A stretch of 64,000 nucleotides of DNA from Leadbetterella lacunae (GCF_042649125.1 NZ_JBHRYQ010000001.1:2108001-2172000); one strand, 5' to 3'; positions 40,358 to 49,641 are shown, counted from the first letter of the stretch. The notes: generated from the letters alone by a model not told the origin. Made by a program: numbers and translations.

Positions 40358-41863
40358 TTAGTACCCTGGGTTTTGTGGACCCAAGTTTGGATTTATTGCG
40401 ATTTCGGTGCTTGGTATTGGCATCAGGTAGTCTCTGCTGGCGTCAAATGCAGAGCGTGGCTCGAGCGAATTTGGCCCTTTAAAAACTACGTCACCGAGTT
40501 TTCTTCTTTTTATGTCGTACCATCTTTTAAACTCAAACGCAAGCTCAAGCCTACGCTCCTCCAAAACTAAATTAATAAAATCAGCTTTGTTAAGGTTTGT
40601 GGGCACATTTTCGGGAAAAGTCCTCAGTTTTCCTGCTGCATTTCTTGCTCGGCTTCTTATTTGGTTTAAGTATCCATAGGCTTCTTCATTTGGGCCTGAA
40701 AGCTCTCCGATAGCTTCGGCAGCTATTAAAAGTACCTCTGCATAACGCATGTCGTTATAGTTAAAATCAGAATATCTGGCTCCTGCACCGGCATTTCCAG
40801 GGAAACGTCTCCATTTGTCTATGTGTGGTCTTGGGTCAGGAAAACCCGTGTATGGCACAACTTTGGTAGGCAAAACAAGTGTATCTTGAAAGCTTACTTT
40901 TTTTCTATAATCTCTGCTGTCCCAAGTACTATAAACCTTAAGAGAAGGCACCAATACACCAAAACCGCCCACTTCTGGCAGCCTGTTTCCTACCATTGGC
41001 CCCATGAGGTCGTCATTAAAACTTCCTGAGTTAATATTCCCCAAAAAATCTACCGCAAAAATGGTCTCCTTGATTACATCGGCCTTAGTAGCCACAAATA
41101 AGTCTTGGTAGTCGGCCTCCAACCTGTAACCAAATTTATCTTTATTATCTATTACATATTTAGCTTCTGCATAGGCTTTTTGATAGTTTCCTAACGTCAT
41201 GTAAATAGAAGCCAAATATGCCGCCGCTGCACCTTTTGAAGGTCTACTTCTTACATCGCCTACTTGCTTGTCAGGAAGCCATTGCTTCGCAAACTCAAGA
41301 TCCGTAATAAGTTTTTTGTAGATTTCTTCTTCTGAAGTTTTGCCTACGGTCTTTACGCTTTCAGGATCACTTACGAAACTATCGAGATACGGAAGTGCAC
41401 CAAAACACCTCACCAAATGGAAGTAACTAAAAGCCCTGATAAACTTGGCTTCGCCAATGAGCGGGTTAATTTCGTTTTCTGACAAACCCAAAGATTTGGC
41501 CCCTGCCTCGGCAGAATTGGCAGCACTGATAACCTGAAACCAAATGGGCCAAAACCTAGCCACCATACCGTTTGAGGCATCCATCGTAAAGTCATTTACT
41601 TGAATACGCTCAGCTGATGTTCCCCTGTTTCCAATATCTACCATGTCGCTTCTCAGCATTAGAGCAGACAAAAACTGTCTTCCAAAAAGTGGCTCAGAGG
41701 CAATGCTGCCATAGGCTCCGAAAATAGCACTTTCTACGTCTTTTTTTGATTTATAAAAACCCTCAGGAGAAAGTAAACCTACCGGATTTTCGGCCAAGTC
41801 TGCACAAGAGAAAGTCAGATTTGACACAAAGGCGATTACGAATATATATACTAATTTTTTCAT
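40358..41863 (-). CDS. SusD/RagB-family outer membrane lipoprotein
   Basis: A 501-residue lipoprotein (lipobox cysteine in NLTFSCADLAENPVGLLSPE, the usual SusD opening). It has the canonical SusD layout: RAFSYFHLVRCFGALPYLDSF in the N-terminal TPR region, GAAAAYLASIYMTLGNYQKAYAEA, and the C-terminal SusD domain with DMRYAEVLLIAAEAIGELSG, AYGYLNQIRSRA, LVLEERRLELAFEFKRWYDIKR and DYLMPIPSTEIAINPNLGPQNPGY. It sits 12 bases after susC and should form the glycan-binding lid of that transporter. Confidence 0.96.
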   Translation of the reverse strand: MKKLVYIFVIAFVSNLTFSCADLAENPVGLLSPEGFYKSKKDVESAIFGAYGSIASEPLFGRQFLSALMLRSDMVDIGNRGTSAERIQVNDFTMDASNGMVARFWPIWFQVISAANSAEAGAKSLGLSENEINPLIGEAKFIRAFSYFHLVRCFGALPYLDSFVSDPESVKTVGKTSEEEIYKKLITDLEFAKQWLPDKQVGDVRSRPSKGAAAAYLASIYMTLGNYQKAYAEAKYVIDNKDKFGYRLEADYQDLFVATKADVIKETIFAVDFLGNINSGSFNDDLMGPMVGNRLPEVGGFGVLVPSLKVYSTWDSRDYRKKVSFQDTLVLPTKVVPYTGFPDPRPHIDKWRRFPGNAGAGARYSDFNYNDMRYAEVLLIAAEAIGELSGPNEEAYGYLNQIRSRARNAAGKLRTFPENVPTNLNKADFINLVLEERRLELAFEFKRWYDIKRRKLGDVVFKGPNSLEPRSAFDASRDYLMPIPSTEIAINPNLGPQNPGY

Positions 41864-41875
41864 TTTTTTCTTTGT

Positions 41876-44800
41876 TTAAAAACCAACATTTAATCCTATT
41901 GTATACGACTTTGCATTTGGATAACTGCCGTAGTCTAGCCCCAAGTTTCGGTTGGCATTACTTCCGCTACCCGACGAATTATAGTTAACCTCAGGGTCAT
42001 AGCCCGGATATTTGGTAAACGTCAAAATATTTTGAGCACTACCGTATAGCCTAATTTTGTTTACGCCGTTTATTTTGACTTTGTTCATCGGTAGGTTATA
42101 TCCAAGTGCAAGGTTTTTTAGTCTGGCGTAACTGCCGTCATACACCCATCTGGTAGACACACGTTGGGTTCTCGAAAGCGAGCGTTTGGGCACGTCAGTG
42201 TTGGTATTGGTTGGCGTCCATCTATCGAGGGCCCTCGTGGTAGAATTATATGGACTCGCCATAGATTCTATCTCTAACAATGTAAAACTCAAGAGGTCGT
42301 TTCCTTGCGAACCCTGAAAGAAAATATTGAGGTCAAAGTTTTTGTATTTAAAATCACTGTTTAAGCCCCATATAAACTTAGGATTTGGGTTTCCTACAAT
42401 CTGGCGGTCATTGGCATCTAGTTTTCCATCGCCGTTTAGGTCTTTAAACTTCTCTCCACCTACCACAGTTTCAAATCCCCCACCAGGCAAAAACGCATCG
42501 CCGGTTTGATAAACGCCGTCATACACCCAGCCGTAAAAACTACCCACAGGCTCCCCTACTCGAAGTATTTGGGTATTTCCCAAACCAATCATATGGCCAG
42601 GACCTGCTCCATATTGTATGTCTGCATTGTCGGGCAACTCGAGCACTTTGTTTTTGTTTGCCGAAAGGTTTACGTCTACATTCCACTTAAAATCTCCCGT
42701 AAGTATTTTAGAATTTAGACCAATCTCAAATCCTTTGTTTTCTACTTTACCGATGTTTTTTAGCTGTGTCTGAAAACCAGAATATTGTGGCAATGGCACA
42801 CTAAAAAGAAGGTTACGTGTTACTCGGTTGTAATAGTCAAAAGTAAGATTGAACCTGTTGTTTAAAAATCCAATATCGGTACCGATGTCAAACTGAGCAG
42901 TGGTTTCCCATGTCAAATTATCGTTGGCAACCGTAGTTGGACGAACGGCATTCACCTGTTTGCCATTTATGATGGCCAAAGTAGAAGAGAACCTCGCCAA
43001 GGTTTGATACGGACCGATAGCCTGATTACCCGTTAAGCCATAACTTGTTCTGATTTTCCAAGAATCGAAGATTTTTACGTCTTTCATAAAGTCCTCGTTC
43101 ATGATATTCCATGCAGCTGCTCCAGAAGGGAAAAACGCCCATTTTTGGTTTTTACTAAAATTAGAAGAACCGTCATATCTGGCATTAAAAGTCAGTAAAT
43201 ATTTATCTTGAAAACCGTAGTTTATTCTTCCAAAATAAGAAGACAACTGGGTTTCAGAAAGGTTAGAATTTGGTGCCTGAAAAACAGCCGCAGACCCTAA
43301 GTTCCAAAACGAAACGGCATTGGTGATAAACGACTGAGCTCTTGCTCCCCAACTTTCACCCGTAAACTTCTGGAATGAATAGCCACCCAAAACACTTAAA
43401 TTATGAACTCCGCCTATTGTTTTGGTATAAGTCAAATAATTTTCATTGATTACATTGGTATTTTTATCGCCGTCTTGAGTGGCATCACCACCGACTGTTC
43501 TCCCTTGATTAAGCGTAGTTGGCTGAAAACTCGCGTCTCTTTGGTTATTGATAGAAGCACCAAAAGTAGTTCTGAATTTTAGGTCTTTAAAAACATCATA
43601 ATCCAAAGAGAAATTTGCTTGCAGCCGGTCATTCACTGTTTGGTTTTGCAACTCCGTCACAATTGCAAAGGGATTGTCGATAGGGTCACCCTGTAAAGCC
43701 AATGTATATGTGCCGTCGGCATTGTAAATTCCCTGGTTGGGCATAAATTTAAACGCCGAAGAAACCGCACCGGCAGTATTGGCACCACCCGAAGCTTCTT
43801 GCGTACGGGTACCGTTTCTATTGGTTCTTTGGGCAAATAAATTCATGCCGATCCTCATTTTTTCATTTACCTTAAACGATAAATTGTTTGTCAATGAGTA
43901 TCTATTAAAATCGGTTCCTTTTATGATTCCATTTTGGTCAAAAATAGAACCCGAAACGTAGTATTTGATAGAAGAATTTCCACCTGAAAAAGACAACTGA
44001 TGATTTTGAATGGCTCCTGTTTTGAAAATTTGGTCTTGCCAATCTGTGTTTTCACCGGGTGAAACATAGTTTGGCAGCACTTCTTTCATGTAGTCTGTAT
44101 ACTGCTGTCCGTTTAGTAAGACTAGTCTATTTATCTCATTTTGAAAAGAATAAGAAGTATTAAAATCTACCCTCGTTTTACCTTCTTTTCCTTGTTTGGT
44201 GGTTACCATTACCACACCGTTTGCTCCTCTTGAACCGTAAATGGCCGTAGCCGAAGCATCTTTTAGCACTTCTATGGACTCGATGTCTTCGGGAGGAGGC
44301 AGTGTGCCACCCACAAAACCATCAACCACAAAAATGGGATCACTGCTGGCATTAATCGAGCTACCACCTCTAATTCTGATTTTAAATGAAGATCCCGGGT
44401 CACCGTTATTTGACTGGATTTGCACTCCAGCCGCTCTTCCTTGCAAAGCTTGGGTAAGTCCACCTGCCGGATAGGCCGATATTTGTTCGGCTTTAACAGA
44501 AGAAACCGAACCCGTCAAGTCACTCTTTTTCACGGTGCCATAACCTACTACCACCACTTCTTCGAGGGTTTTGTTGTCCACTCCCAAAGACACATTTATG
44601 ACGGTGTTTGCACCTACCACCACTTCTTTAGGCAAATAACCTACAAAACTAAAAACCAACACCGACGAATTGTCAGGTACACTTAAGGTATACTCTCCGC
44701 TACTGTTTGTGGTGGTACCTTGCGAAGTACCTTTTATACTGACACTTACGCCCGGCAGACCGCCGCCATTGTCGGCATCGCTAACTTTTCCGCTTATATT

Positions 44801-45229
44801 TTTAGCTACAAAAAGTGGACTCGAATAAGTGTTTTGATTTGTGATTAAAGACACCTTCTTTTCGTTTTTTTGGTATCTCAATATAATCTTATTGCCTGTT
44901 AATCTATATTTGATTTGAAGCGGATCAAGAAATGAATCCAACACCTCTTTGAGAGTTTTGTTTGAGACATTTACAGACACTTTTCTGTTGGCTTCTATGG
45001 CCGTTGGGCTATATACAAACTTTACCTTTACTTCAGATTCTATTTCAGAAAGGACAGTTTTAATGGTTTTCTCTTCAGCTTTTAACGATAGCCGTTTCTC
45101 TAAAAATTCCTGAGCACTAAGGTCTTTAGCGTAGGTAATTCCGATAAACATCACCGCCAAGCAAATTTGCGTAATTGATATTCTCATGATTTTGAGGAAT
45201 ACTCCATTCCATTGTAATTTTTTTTTCAT
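41876..45229 (-). CDS. SusC-family TonB-dependent transducer with STN domain
   Basis: A 1117-residue outer membrane protein. After a long signal peptide (cleavage near YAKDLSAQ) comes an STN secretin/TonB domain (about 45-120, KTIKTVLSEIESEVKVKFVY), which contacts the FecR-type anti-sigma factor; then a carboxypeptidase-D-regulatory-like domain (NISGKVSDADNGGGLPGVSV), TonB-box-like EEVVVVGYGTVKKSDLTGSV, plug domain (DPIFVVDGFVGG, PPEDIESIEVLKDASATAIYG) and the barrel ending in SYTIGLNVGF. With the sigma and FecR genes upstream it would both import oligouronides and signal their presence. The 215-base leader contains a plus-strand terminator. Confidence 0.96.
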   Translation of the reverse strand: MKKKLQWNGVFLKIMRISITQICLAVMFIGITYAKDLSAQEFLEKRLSLKAEEKTIKTVLSEIESEVKVKFVYSPTAIEANRKVSVNVSNKTLKEVLDSFLDPLQIKYRLTGNKIILRYQKNEKKVSLITNQNTYSSPLFVAKNISGKVSDADNGGGLPGVSVSIKGTSQGTTTNSSGEYTLSVPDNSSVLVFSFVGYLPKEVVVGANTVINVSLGVDNKTLEEVVVVGYGTVKKSDLTGSVSSVKAEQISAYPAGGLTQALQGRAAGVQIQSNNGDPGSSFKIRIRGGSSINASSDPIFVVDGFVGGTLPPPEDIESIEVLKDASATAIYGSRGANGVVMVTTKQGKEGKTRVDFNTSYSFQNEINRLVLLNGQQYTDYMKEVLPNYVSPGENTDWQDQIFKTGAIQNHQLSFSGGNSSIKYYVSGSIFDQNGIIKGTDFNRYSLTNNLSFKVNEKMRIGMNLFAQRTNRNGTRTQEASGGANTAGAVSSAFKFMPNQGIYNADGTYTLALQGDPIDNPFAIVTELQNQTVNDRLQANFSLDYDVFKDLKFRTTFGASINNQRDASFQPTTLNQGRTVGGDATQDGDKNTNVINENYLTYTKTIGGVHNLSVLGGYSFQKFTGESWGARAQSFITNAVSFWNLGSAAVFQAPNSNLSETQLSSYFGRINYGFQDKYLLTFNARYDGSSNFSKNQKWAFFPSGAAAWNIMNEDFMKDVKIFDSWKIRTSYGLTGNQAIGPYQTLARFSSTLAIINGKQVNAVRPTTVANDNLTWETTAQFDIGTDIGFLNNRFNLTFDYYNRVTRNLLFSVPLPQYSGFQTQLKNIGKVENKGFEIGLNSKILTGDFKWNVDVNLSANKNKVLELPDNADIQYGAGPGHMIGLGNTQILRVGEPVGSFYGWVYDGVYQTGDAFLPGGGFETVVGGEKFKDLNGDGKLDANDRQIVGNPNPKFIWGLNSDFKYKNFDLNIFFQGSQGNDLLSFTLLEIESMASPYNSTTRALDRWTPTNTNTDVPKRSLSRTQRVSTRWVYDGSYARLKNLALGYNLPMNKVKINGVNKIRLYGSAQNILTFTKYPGYDPEVNYNSSGSGSNANRNLGLDYGSYPNAKSYTIGLNVGF

Positions 45230-45243
45230 TACTTTTGATTGTT

Positions 45244-45359
45244 TTTGTAAGGTTTCGTAAGAATTTAAACAAAGACATCTCTTATCTTTTTTGGGAAATT
45301 GAGATAAGAAGAAAGCCTAAGTCGGTGATGGTGCAAACATCATCGACTTTCTTTTTTTT
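45244..45359 (+). ncRNA. Candidate cis-antisense small RNA in the susC leader
   Basis: A plus-strand terminator (45319-45359) lies between two minus-strand genes, and TACTTTTG, an exact TAnnTTTG box, is at 45230-45237. A transcript from about 45244 to 45359 would be about 115 bases and fully antisense to the susC 5' leader. The -33 element is poor (TTG at 45212, spacing 15). Antisense RNAs such as DonS at the same position are known in Bacteroides polysaccharide loci. The RNA itself is inferred. Confidence 0.35.
45319..45359 (+). terminator. Plus-strand intrinsic terminator between fecR and susC
   Basis: AAGTCGGTGATG and CATCATCGACTT form a 12-bp stem with one G:U pair, loop GTGCAAA, followed by TC and eight T on plus. 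On the minus strand the trailing sequence is GGCTTTCTTC, so it is a weaker terminator in the direction of the flanking genes. Confidence 0.75.
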
Positions 45360-45444
45360 AAGGTTGTTATTTTTTAATCATACTGACTAATTTTAGGTTA
45401 AAATGATTGAACGATCGTTTATTATTCTGTAGGTTTTCCAAAAA

Positions 45445-46485
45445 TCATTTGCAGCCTCTAGCATAAATAACTATCTGACCATCAGCTATTTCGTATTTAG
45501 CTTGAATAGTTTCACAGATAATATCTATTTTGTCATAAAGGGGTTCGTTACCGAAAGCAGCAGTGAGGTTACAGTTTGCCAAAAGCTCGGCATCAAATAC
45601 CATTTTTACGCCATAAGCGTCTTCTAGTTGGCTCAACACGGTTACAATCGGTGTCTCGTTATAATCAAATTTGAGTAGCTCTTCTTTTTTGTTTAAAAGC
45701 ATTGGTTTTTCTACCAAAGTCTTAACTATTTTACCATTTCCTTTCTCAAAAATCGCCTGCTGATTTGGCGTCAACAAAATCTGATCGGGATGGTTGCTTT
45801 GCTTCATACTTTTTTCTTGGTAAACTGTTACTTTTCCAGTTTTTACGGCTACCGAAGTTTTGGTCTCGCCTTGGTATGCCCTTACGGTAAAGCTAGTTCC
45901 CAAAACCTTCGTAACCACACCCCCCGCAATCACTAAAAATGGATGTTCAGGGTCTTTTTTTACTTCAAAAAACGCTTCTCCGCTTAAAGTAACTGTTCTA
46001 AACTGCCCGCCAAAATCTTCAGAAACTTGCAGTTTACTGTCTTTTTTGAGTGTAACCACTGTGCCATCCGAAAGCGTCATTACCAAAGTGCTTGGGCTTT
46101 TATTTTCGGTTTCATTGTTACTTATTTGTTTGTTAAAGGGCATGTTTAAACTACCGGAGTATTTCAGGAAAACACCCAAAACAATAACAACAGAAGCGGC
46201 TATTGCAACAATCTTTCTGTATTTCAGCCATTTATTTATGGGCTTTATTTGGCTCATTATATTAGCAATACCTTCTGTATTTTCATGGTTATAATGTTCC
46301 AATTCATTTATACGAGTGGCCACCACCAAGGTTTTGGCTTCTTCTACCATACTTGCTTTTTGAGGGTTATCTGCCAACCAGTCTTCCCAAAAAGTGTCTT
46401 TTTGAGGCAGTTTGCCCAGTACCCATTTCCTGAAATTGAGGTCTTGGACGAAATCTTCAGTGGTGTAAAAATTTATATCTTTCAT
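45445..46485 (-). CDS. FecR-family anti-sigma factor
   Basis: A 346-residue single-pass membrane protein. The N-terminal cytoplasmic part (1 to about 88) binds the sigma factor, a transmembrane segment lies at about 90-110 (IVAIAASVVIVLGVFLKYSG), and the periplasmic FecR domain follows (LSDGTVVTLKKDSKLQVSED, LSGEAFFEVKKDPEHPFLVI, TSFTVRAY). The C-terminal part (PIVTVLSQLEDAYGVKMVFD) is the STN-like DUF4974 domain that meets the STN domain of SusC. It lies nine bases after the sigma gene, as expected for a sigma/anti-sigma pair controlling the polyuronate locus. Confidence 0.95.
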   Translation of the reverse strand: MKDINFYTTEDFVQDLNFRKWVLGKLPQKDTFWEDWLADNPQKASMVEEAKTLVVATRINELEHYNHENTEGIANIMSQIKPINKWLKYRKIVAIAASVVIVLGVFLKYSGSLNMPFNKQISNNETENKSPSTLVMTLSDGTVVTLKKDSKLQVSEDFGGQFRTVTLSGEAFFEVKKDPEHPFLVIAGGVVTKVLGTSFTVRAYQGETKTSVAVKTGKVTVYQEKSMKQSNHPDQILLTPNQQAIFEKGNGKIVKTLVEKPMLLNKKEELLKFDYNETPIVTVLSQLEDAYGVKMVFDAELLANCNLTAAFGNEPLYDKIDIICETIQAKYEIADGQIVIYARGCK

Positions 46486-46494
46486 GTTTTTTAA

Positions 46495-47088
46495 CTACAA
46501 ATTATGGAAGGCGATGCATACCGGAACTAACACAGACATTACCCAATTTTTTCGCATAGATTTTAGGGCTTCATACACTAGATTGATGGAAGAATGATGA
46601 TTAATATCCATTATTTTTGATATTTCATCGTATTCTAATTCTTGGTAAAACCGAAGGTAAAGTGCCTCTCTTTGTCGCTTGCTGAGGCTTGCGAGTTCTT
46701 TTTCGAGCCTAATGAGGGTTTCATGCTCTATCTCGTTATTTATTAAATAAGACTCAATATTAAATTGGACTTCAATATCTATATCGTCGTTAAGTTGGGT
46801 GGTGTTTTTATTCCAAAAATTCTTGCCTTTTTCTTTAAGTAATCTTCTTTTATAAGAAGCCAACAAATAGGCTTTTATAGACTGAGGCGTGTCCAAAAAC
46901 TGGCGTCTATTCCAGAGTTCCACAAAAAAATCTTGGATACAGTCATAGGCAAGGTCTTTGTTTTGAACCAGACGATACCCATAGTTTAGCATTGCATGAT
47001 AATGCTGCTCAAGAATCTGCTCAAATGCACTCCTATCGCCCGATTGGAAGGATTGCCATAGTTTGCTATCAGATTGTTGATTTAACAT
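46495..47088 (-). CDS. ECF RNA polymerase sigma factor (FecI-like)
   Basis: A 197-residue ECF sigma factor. Region 2 is DRSAFEQILEQHYHAMLNYGYRLVQNKDLAYDCIQDFFVELW, including the conserved DCIQDFFVELW stretch; region 4 is LASLSKRQREALYLRFYQEL followed by the recognition helix YDEISKIMDINHHSSINLVYEALKSMRK. The last 15 residues form a hydrophobic tail typical of the SusC-linked Bacteroidota family. It starts the locus sigma-fecR-susC-susD-GH88-lyase and is expected to activate susC when oligosaccharide is bound. No TAnnTTTG box is seen in the AT-rich 220 bases upstream. Confidence 0.95.
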   Translation of the reverse strand: MLNQQSDSKLWQSFQSGDRSAFEQILEQHYHAMLNYGYRLVQNKDLAYDCIQDFFVELWNRRQFLDTPQSIKAYLLASYKRRLLKEKGKNFWNKNTTQLNDDIDIEVQFNIESYLINNEIEHETLIRLEKELASLSKRQREALYLRFYQELEYDEISKIMDINHHSSINLVYEALKSMRKNWVMSVLVPVCIAFHNL

Positions 47089-47312
47089 ACGCTACTAAAT
47101 ACTATTCGTTTAAATTTTGTTTAAAAATTGCAATATTTTGAGTAAATATAAAACTATTTTAACGTTTAAACAGATAGAGGCGATGCACTATAATTAATCC
47201 TCAAAAAAATTTACTTTTTTTTATAAATACCTACAAAAACAACAGCAAACTTCAGCAAAGACAAAGCTAAATTTCTGATAATAAATAAATTACAGAAAGC
47301 TAAACCTTCACA

Positions 47313-47728
47313 TTAATTTTCAAACAAAACCTGAGAGATAGCTCTGGCTTTTGATACGTTTTCAGGAGTTGCTATTAAATCTTTGGCTCTGTAAGGAATC
47401 ATTTGGGTGAAGATATCTTGCCATTCTTTGCTGTGATATTCTGGAAAACATTTTTCTAGCACATCGAGCATAATAGAAACCGCTGTAGACGCACCCGGCG
47501 AAGCACCCAAAAGTGCAGCCAAAGTACCATCAGCACAGTGAACAACCTCCGTTCCGAAACCTAAAATACCTACTTGCTCATCATCTTTTTTAATAACTTG
47601 CACACGCTGTCCGGCCACTTTTATTTCCCAGTCTTGGTTTTTCGCCTCCGGAAAATACTCCCTAAGAGCATCCATGCGGTCTTCAAACGAAAGTCTAACT
47701 TGGTCTATGAGGTATTTGGTGAGTTTAA
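47313..47728 (-). pseudogene. mqo: 3' fragment of malate:quinone oxidoreductase
   Basis: The frame reads the C-terminal 138 or so residues of Mqo: KLTKYLIDQVRLSFEDRMDA, AGQRVQVIKKDDEQVGILGF, GTEVVHCADGTLAALLGASP and GASTAVSIMLDVLEKCFPEY. The full protein is about 490-500 residues, so roughly the first 350 are missing. The homology begins right after the stop of the gene at 47729, and no N-terminal Mqo piece is found in the window. The longest ATG-initiated frame would be only 120 residues from 47675. The surviving part has no stop or frameshift. It cannot bind FAD and should be inactive. Confidence 0.85.
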
Positions 47729-48583
47729 CTAACGAATTGTAAGCTCAAAATAAGGGCAACTCTTGCCGAGTTTTACCCATTTATTAAGTTTATTGGTAAT
47801 AAACACCGGATATTGGTCTCTGGACTCAATTGTCCCGATTAGGGGGCTATATTTTTCATTTAAGATTAAATTTCCTGTACTAGGATTAATGAGCTCCAAA
47901 GCCACACAAAGCTTATCCTGATTAAGGAGCAATTCTTGGTTTTCCAGATCCACACTTTTCCATTCGTACTTGTTTGTAGTGGGAATGATGACCTCTTTTT
48001 TCAATAGGTTCTCTTTCGGGAAGCCCCTTTCATCCAAACTAAATACACCCAATCTGAGAGCCAAGGGAGGGCTACCACGAAAACCGGCTTTAAAGCGAAC
48101 GGCAAGCAATTGTTTATTTTTTAAGCTTTTATTCAAGTAAACAGTGCCATGCCAAAAATTACTAGTCATCCTATAGCCATGCCTAATAATTCGTTTCTTC
48201 CGTGAGTTTAGAGTTTCCATCGGTGCATTTGTCACGACAAGCTCTCCCAAATTATAGGAGATGCTATCAAGTACAATAATATTGTTATTCTTGGTAATTT
48301 CACTCACACTTTTACTGCTGTGCACATATCCCACAGAACTAAAGTACAAGCTGTCGTCTAGACCAGCATTAATTATAAATTCACCCTTCTCATTCGCTAT
48401 GCAGCCATATTTGTTTTTTGTTGAAACGGAGGCAAAGGGAATTCCTACACTACTTGTATTTAAAATTTTACCTTGAACTCGAATCAATTCTTGGGTAAAA
48501 ACATTACCGTAATGCAACAGCAATATGATGATTAAAGTAAACTTATTGATATGCACCTTGACACTCGACTGTATTCTCATCAT
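47729..48583 (-). CDS. Secreted carboxypeptidase-regulatory-like domain protein
   Basis: Up to 284 residues. The signal peptide begins at about HINKFTLIIILLLHYGNVFTQ, so a GTG at 48554-48556 may be the true start in place of the ATG at 48583; the GTG start would overlap the stop of the broken small gene upstream by 14 bases, a normal coupling. Residues about 30-110 form a CarboxypepD_reg-like beta-sandwich (IRVQGKILNTSSVGIPFASV, NEKGEFIINAGLDDSLYFSSVGY). The rest (DSISYNLGELVVTNAPMETL, GTVYLNKSLKNKQLLAVRF) is a second beta-rich domain of unknown role. The stop touches the mqo fragment, so the gene sits at a rearrangement boundary. Confidence 0.72.
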   Translation of the reverse strand: MMRIQSSVKVHINKFTLIIILLLHYGNVFTQELIRVQGKILNTSSVGIPFASVSTKNKYGCIANEKGEFIINAGLDDSLYFSSVGYVHSSKSVSEITKNNNIIVLDSISYNLGELVVTNAPMETLNSRKKRIIRHGYRMTSNFWHGTVYLNKSLKNKQLLAVRFKAGFRGSPPLALRLGVFSLDERGFPKENLLKKEVIIPTTNKYEWKSVDLENQELLLNQDKLCVALELINPSTGNLILNEKYSPLIGTIESRDQYPVFITNKLNKWVKLGKSCPYFELTIR

Positions 48584-48806
48584 TTCTTGTACGGAAAACT
48601 ATTCCAAAAAAAAACCTGTATTCTTGAGGTTGATAAACCACACAATTGCCATTTGTTCCATTTCCGTTACCCTCAAAAGTTACTGGTGGTGCCGAGTCAC
48701 ACCATCCAAACCAACAGGAATCTTACCTAAAACTACTCAATATCACTAGAAGCAATAGACCAACAAAGATAATCACTTTACCAGACGGCAACTTACTTTT
48801 TTTTCA
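48543..48806 (-). pseudogene. Broken small membrane/lipoprotein-like gene
   Basis: On the minus strand an ATG (48804-48806) followed by eight A leads at once to a stop. With seven A the frame reads MKKSKLPSGKVIIFVGLLLL, a typical membrane anchor, then one in-frame TAA after SSFR, then WFGWCDSAPPVTFEGNGNG, NCVVYQPQEYRFFFGIVF and ECQGAYQ before TAA at 48543-48545. A poly-A length change and one stop thus inactivate a protein of about 87 residues. The family is unknown to me. Confidence 0.6.
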
Positions 48807-48955
48807 TAATGAAAGATTTTTATTTCAGCACATTATATATATCGGTGATGTATTTTTTTAAAATATTTTCAAAATATTTTATTTTTCAGTAAATAACTGA
48901 GTTAATAATATTCATCTTAGACTCTGATTATATGATAATTAAAGTAGAAAAGACA

Positions 48956-48984
48956 AAATATTTAGCAATAAAAGCTAAATATTT
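48956..48984. repeat. Perfect inverted repeat in the noncoding gap
   Basis: AAATATTTAGC and GCTAAATATTT pair over 11 bp around a seven-base loop. The surrounding gap 48807-49111 holds no gene; the repeat has no T-run after it on either strand. Confidence 0.6.
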
Positions 48985-49111
48985 GAGCTAAAGGAACACC
49001 TCAGTACATTTGCTTCGAAACAAGAAATAGGGGCTGAAATGGCCTTATCTCACAATAACTTTTAAGAAGTCTTTAATCACTTGTAGATGAGCCTTTGGAA
49101 GCTCGCTTATT

Positions 49112-49435
49112 ATATATCTCAATTGTCACACATACTACACCCTTCGTTATGGTACCTTCTCTGAAAAAGAACTATTGGTCATGGGCCAAACTCATGGTTT
49201 GGATGTGATGGCTTTGACCGACATCAACAACACCTCGGCTTGCCTGAGCTTTGTGAGGCTTACCTCAAAGTATGGGATTCAGTCTGTGCTGGGTGTTGAC
49301 TTCAGAAATGGAGCAAGGAGGCTTTATGTCGCGTTGGCCGAAAACAATACGGGCTTTGAAGAGCTTAACCGCTTTCTATCAAAGCACTCTCATCAAAAAA
49401 CAGAATGCCCGCGAATATTTATTTCAAAAAAATAG
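49112..49435 (+). pseudogene. 5' fragment of DNA polymerase III alpha subunit (DnaE type)
   Basis: The frame begins with ATA where an ATG is expected and reads YLNCHTYYTLRYGTFSEKEL, then HGLDVMALTDINNTSACLSF and VLGVDFRNGARRLYVALAEN, the N-terminal PHP domain of a Bacteroidota DnaE-type polymerase (the family includes the ImuC/DnaE2 group). It continues to FEELNRFLSKHSHQKTE and then ends in RIFISKK, about 107 residues of an expected 950 or more. The start codon change and the missing C-terminus make it nonfunctional. It points away from the mqo fragment on the other side of the decay region. Confidence 0.8.
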
Positions 49436-49641
49436 TGTCTGATATATATTGAACCTTAAAAAATGGCACGATCGGTTTAAGTATTTTTTCCAAAAAACAT
49501 CTTAAAAGCTAATTTAAGTTTATGCCTTATGGATTTTAAACTTGCATAGACTTCTCTAAAATTAAAATAATGCCTTTTACAACAAAACCACAACCAAATA
49601 AGTATACTTGTATATTGTCAAACCTTAAAACCTTAAAACTA

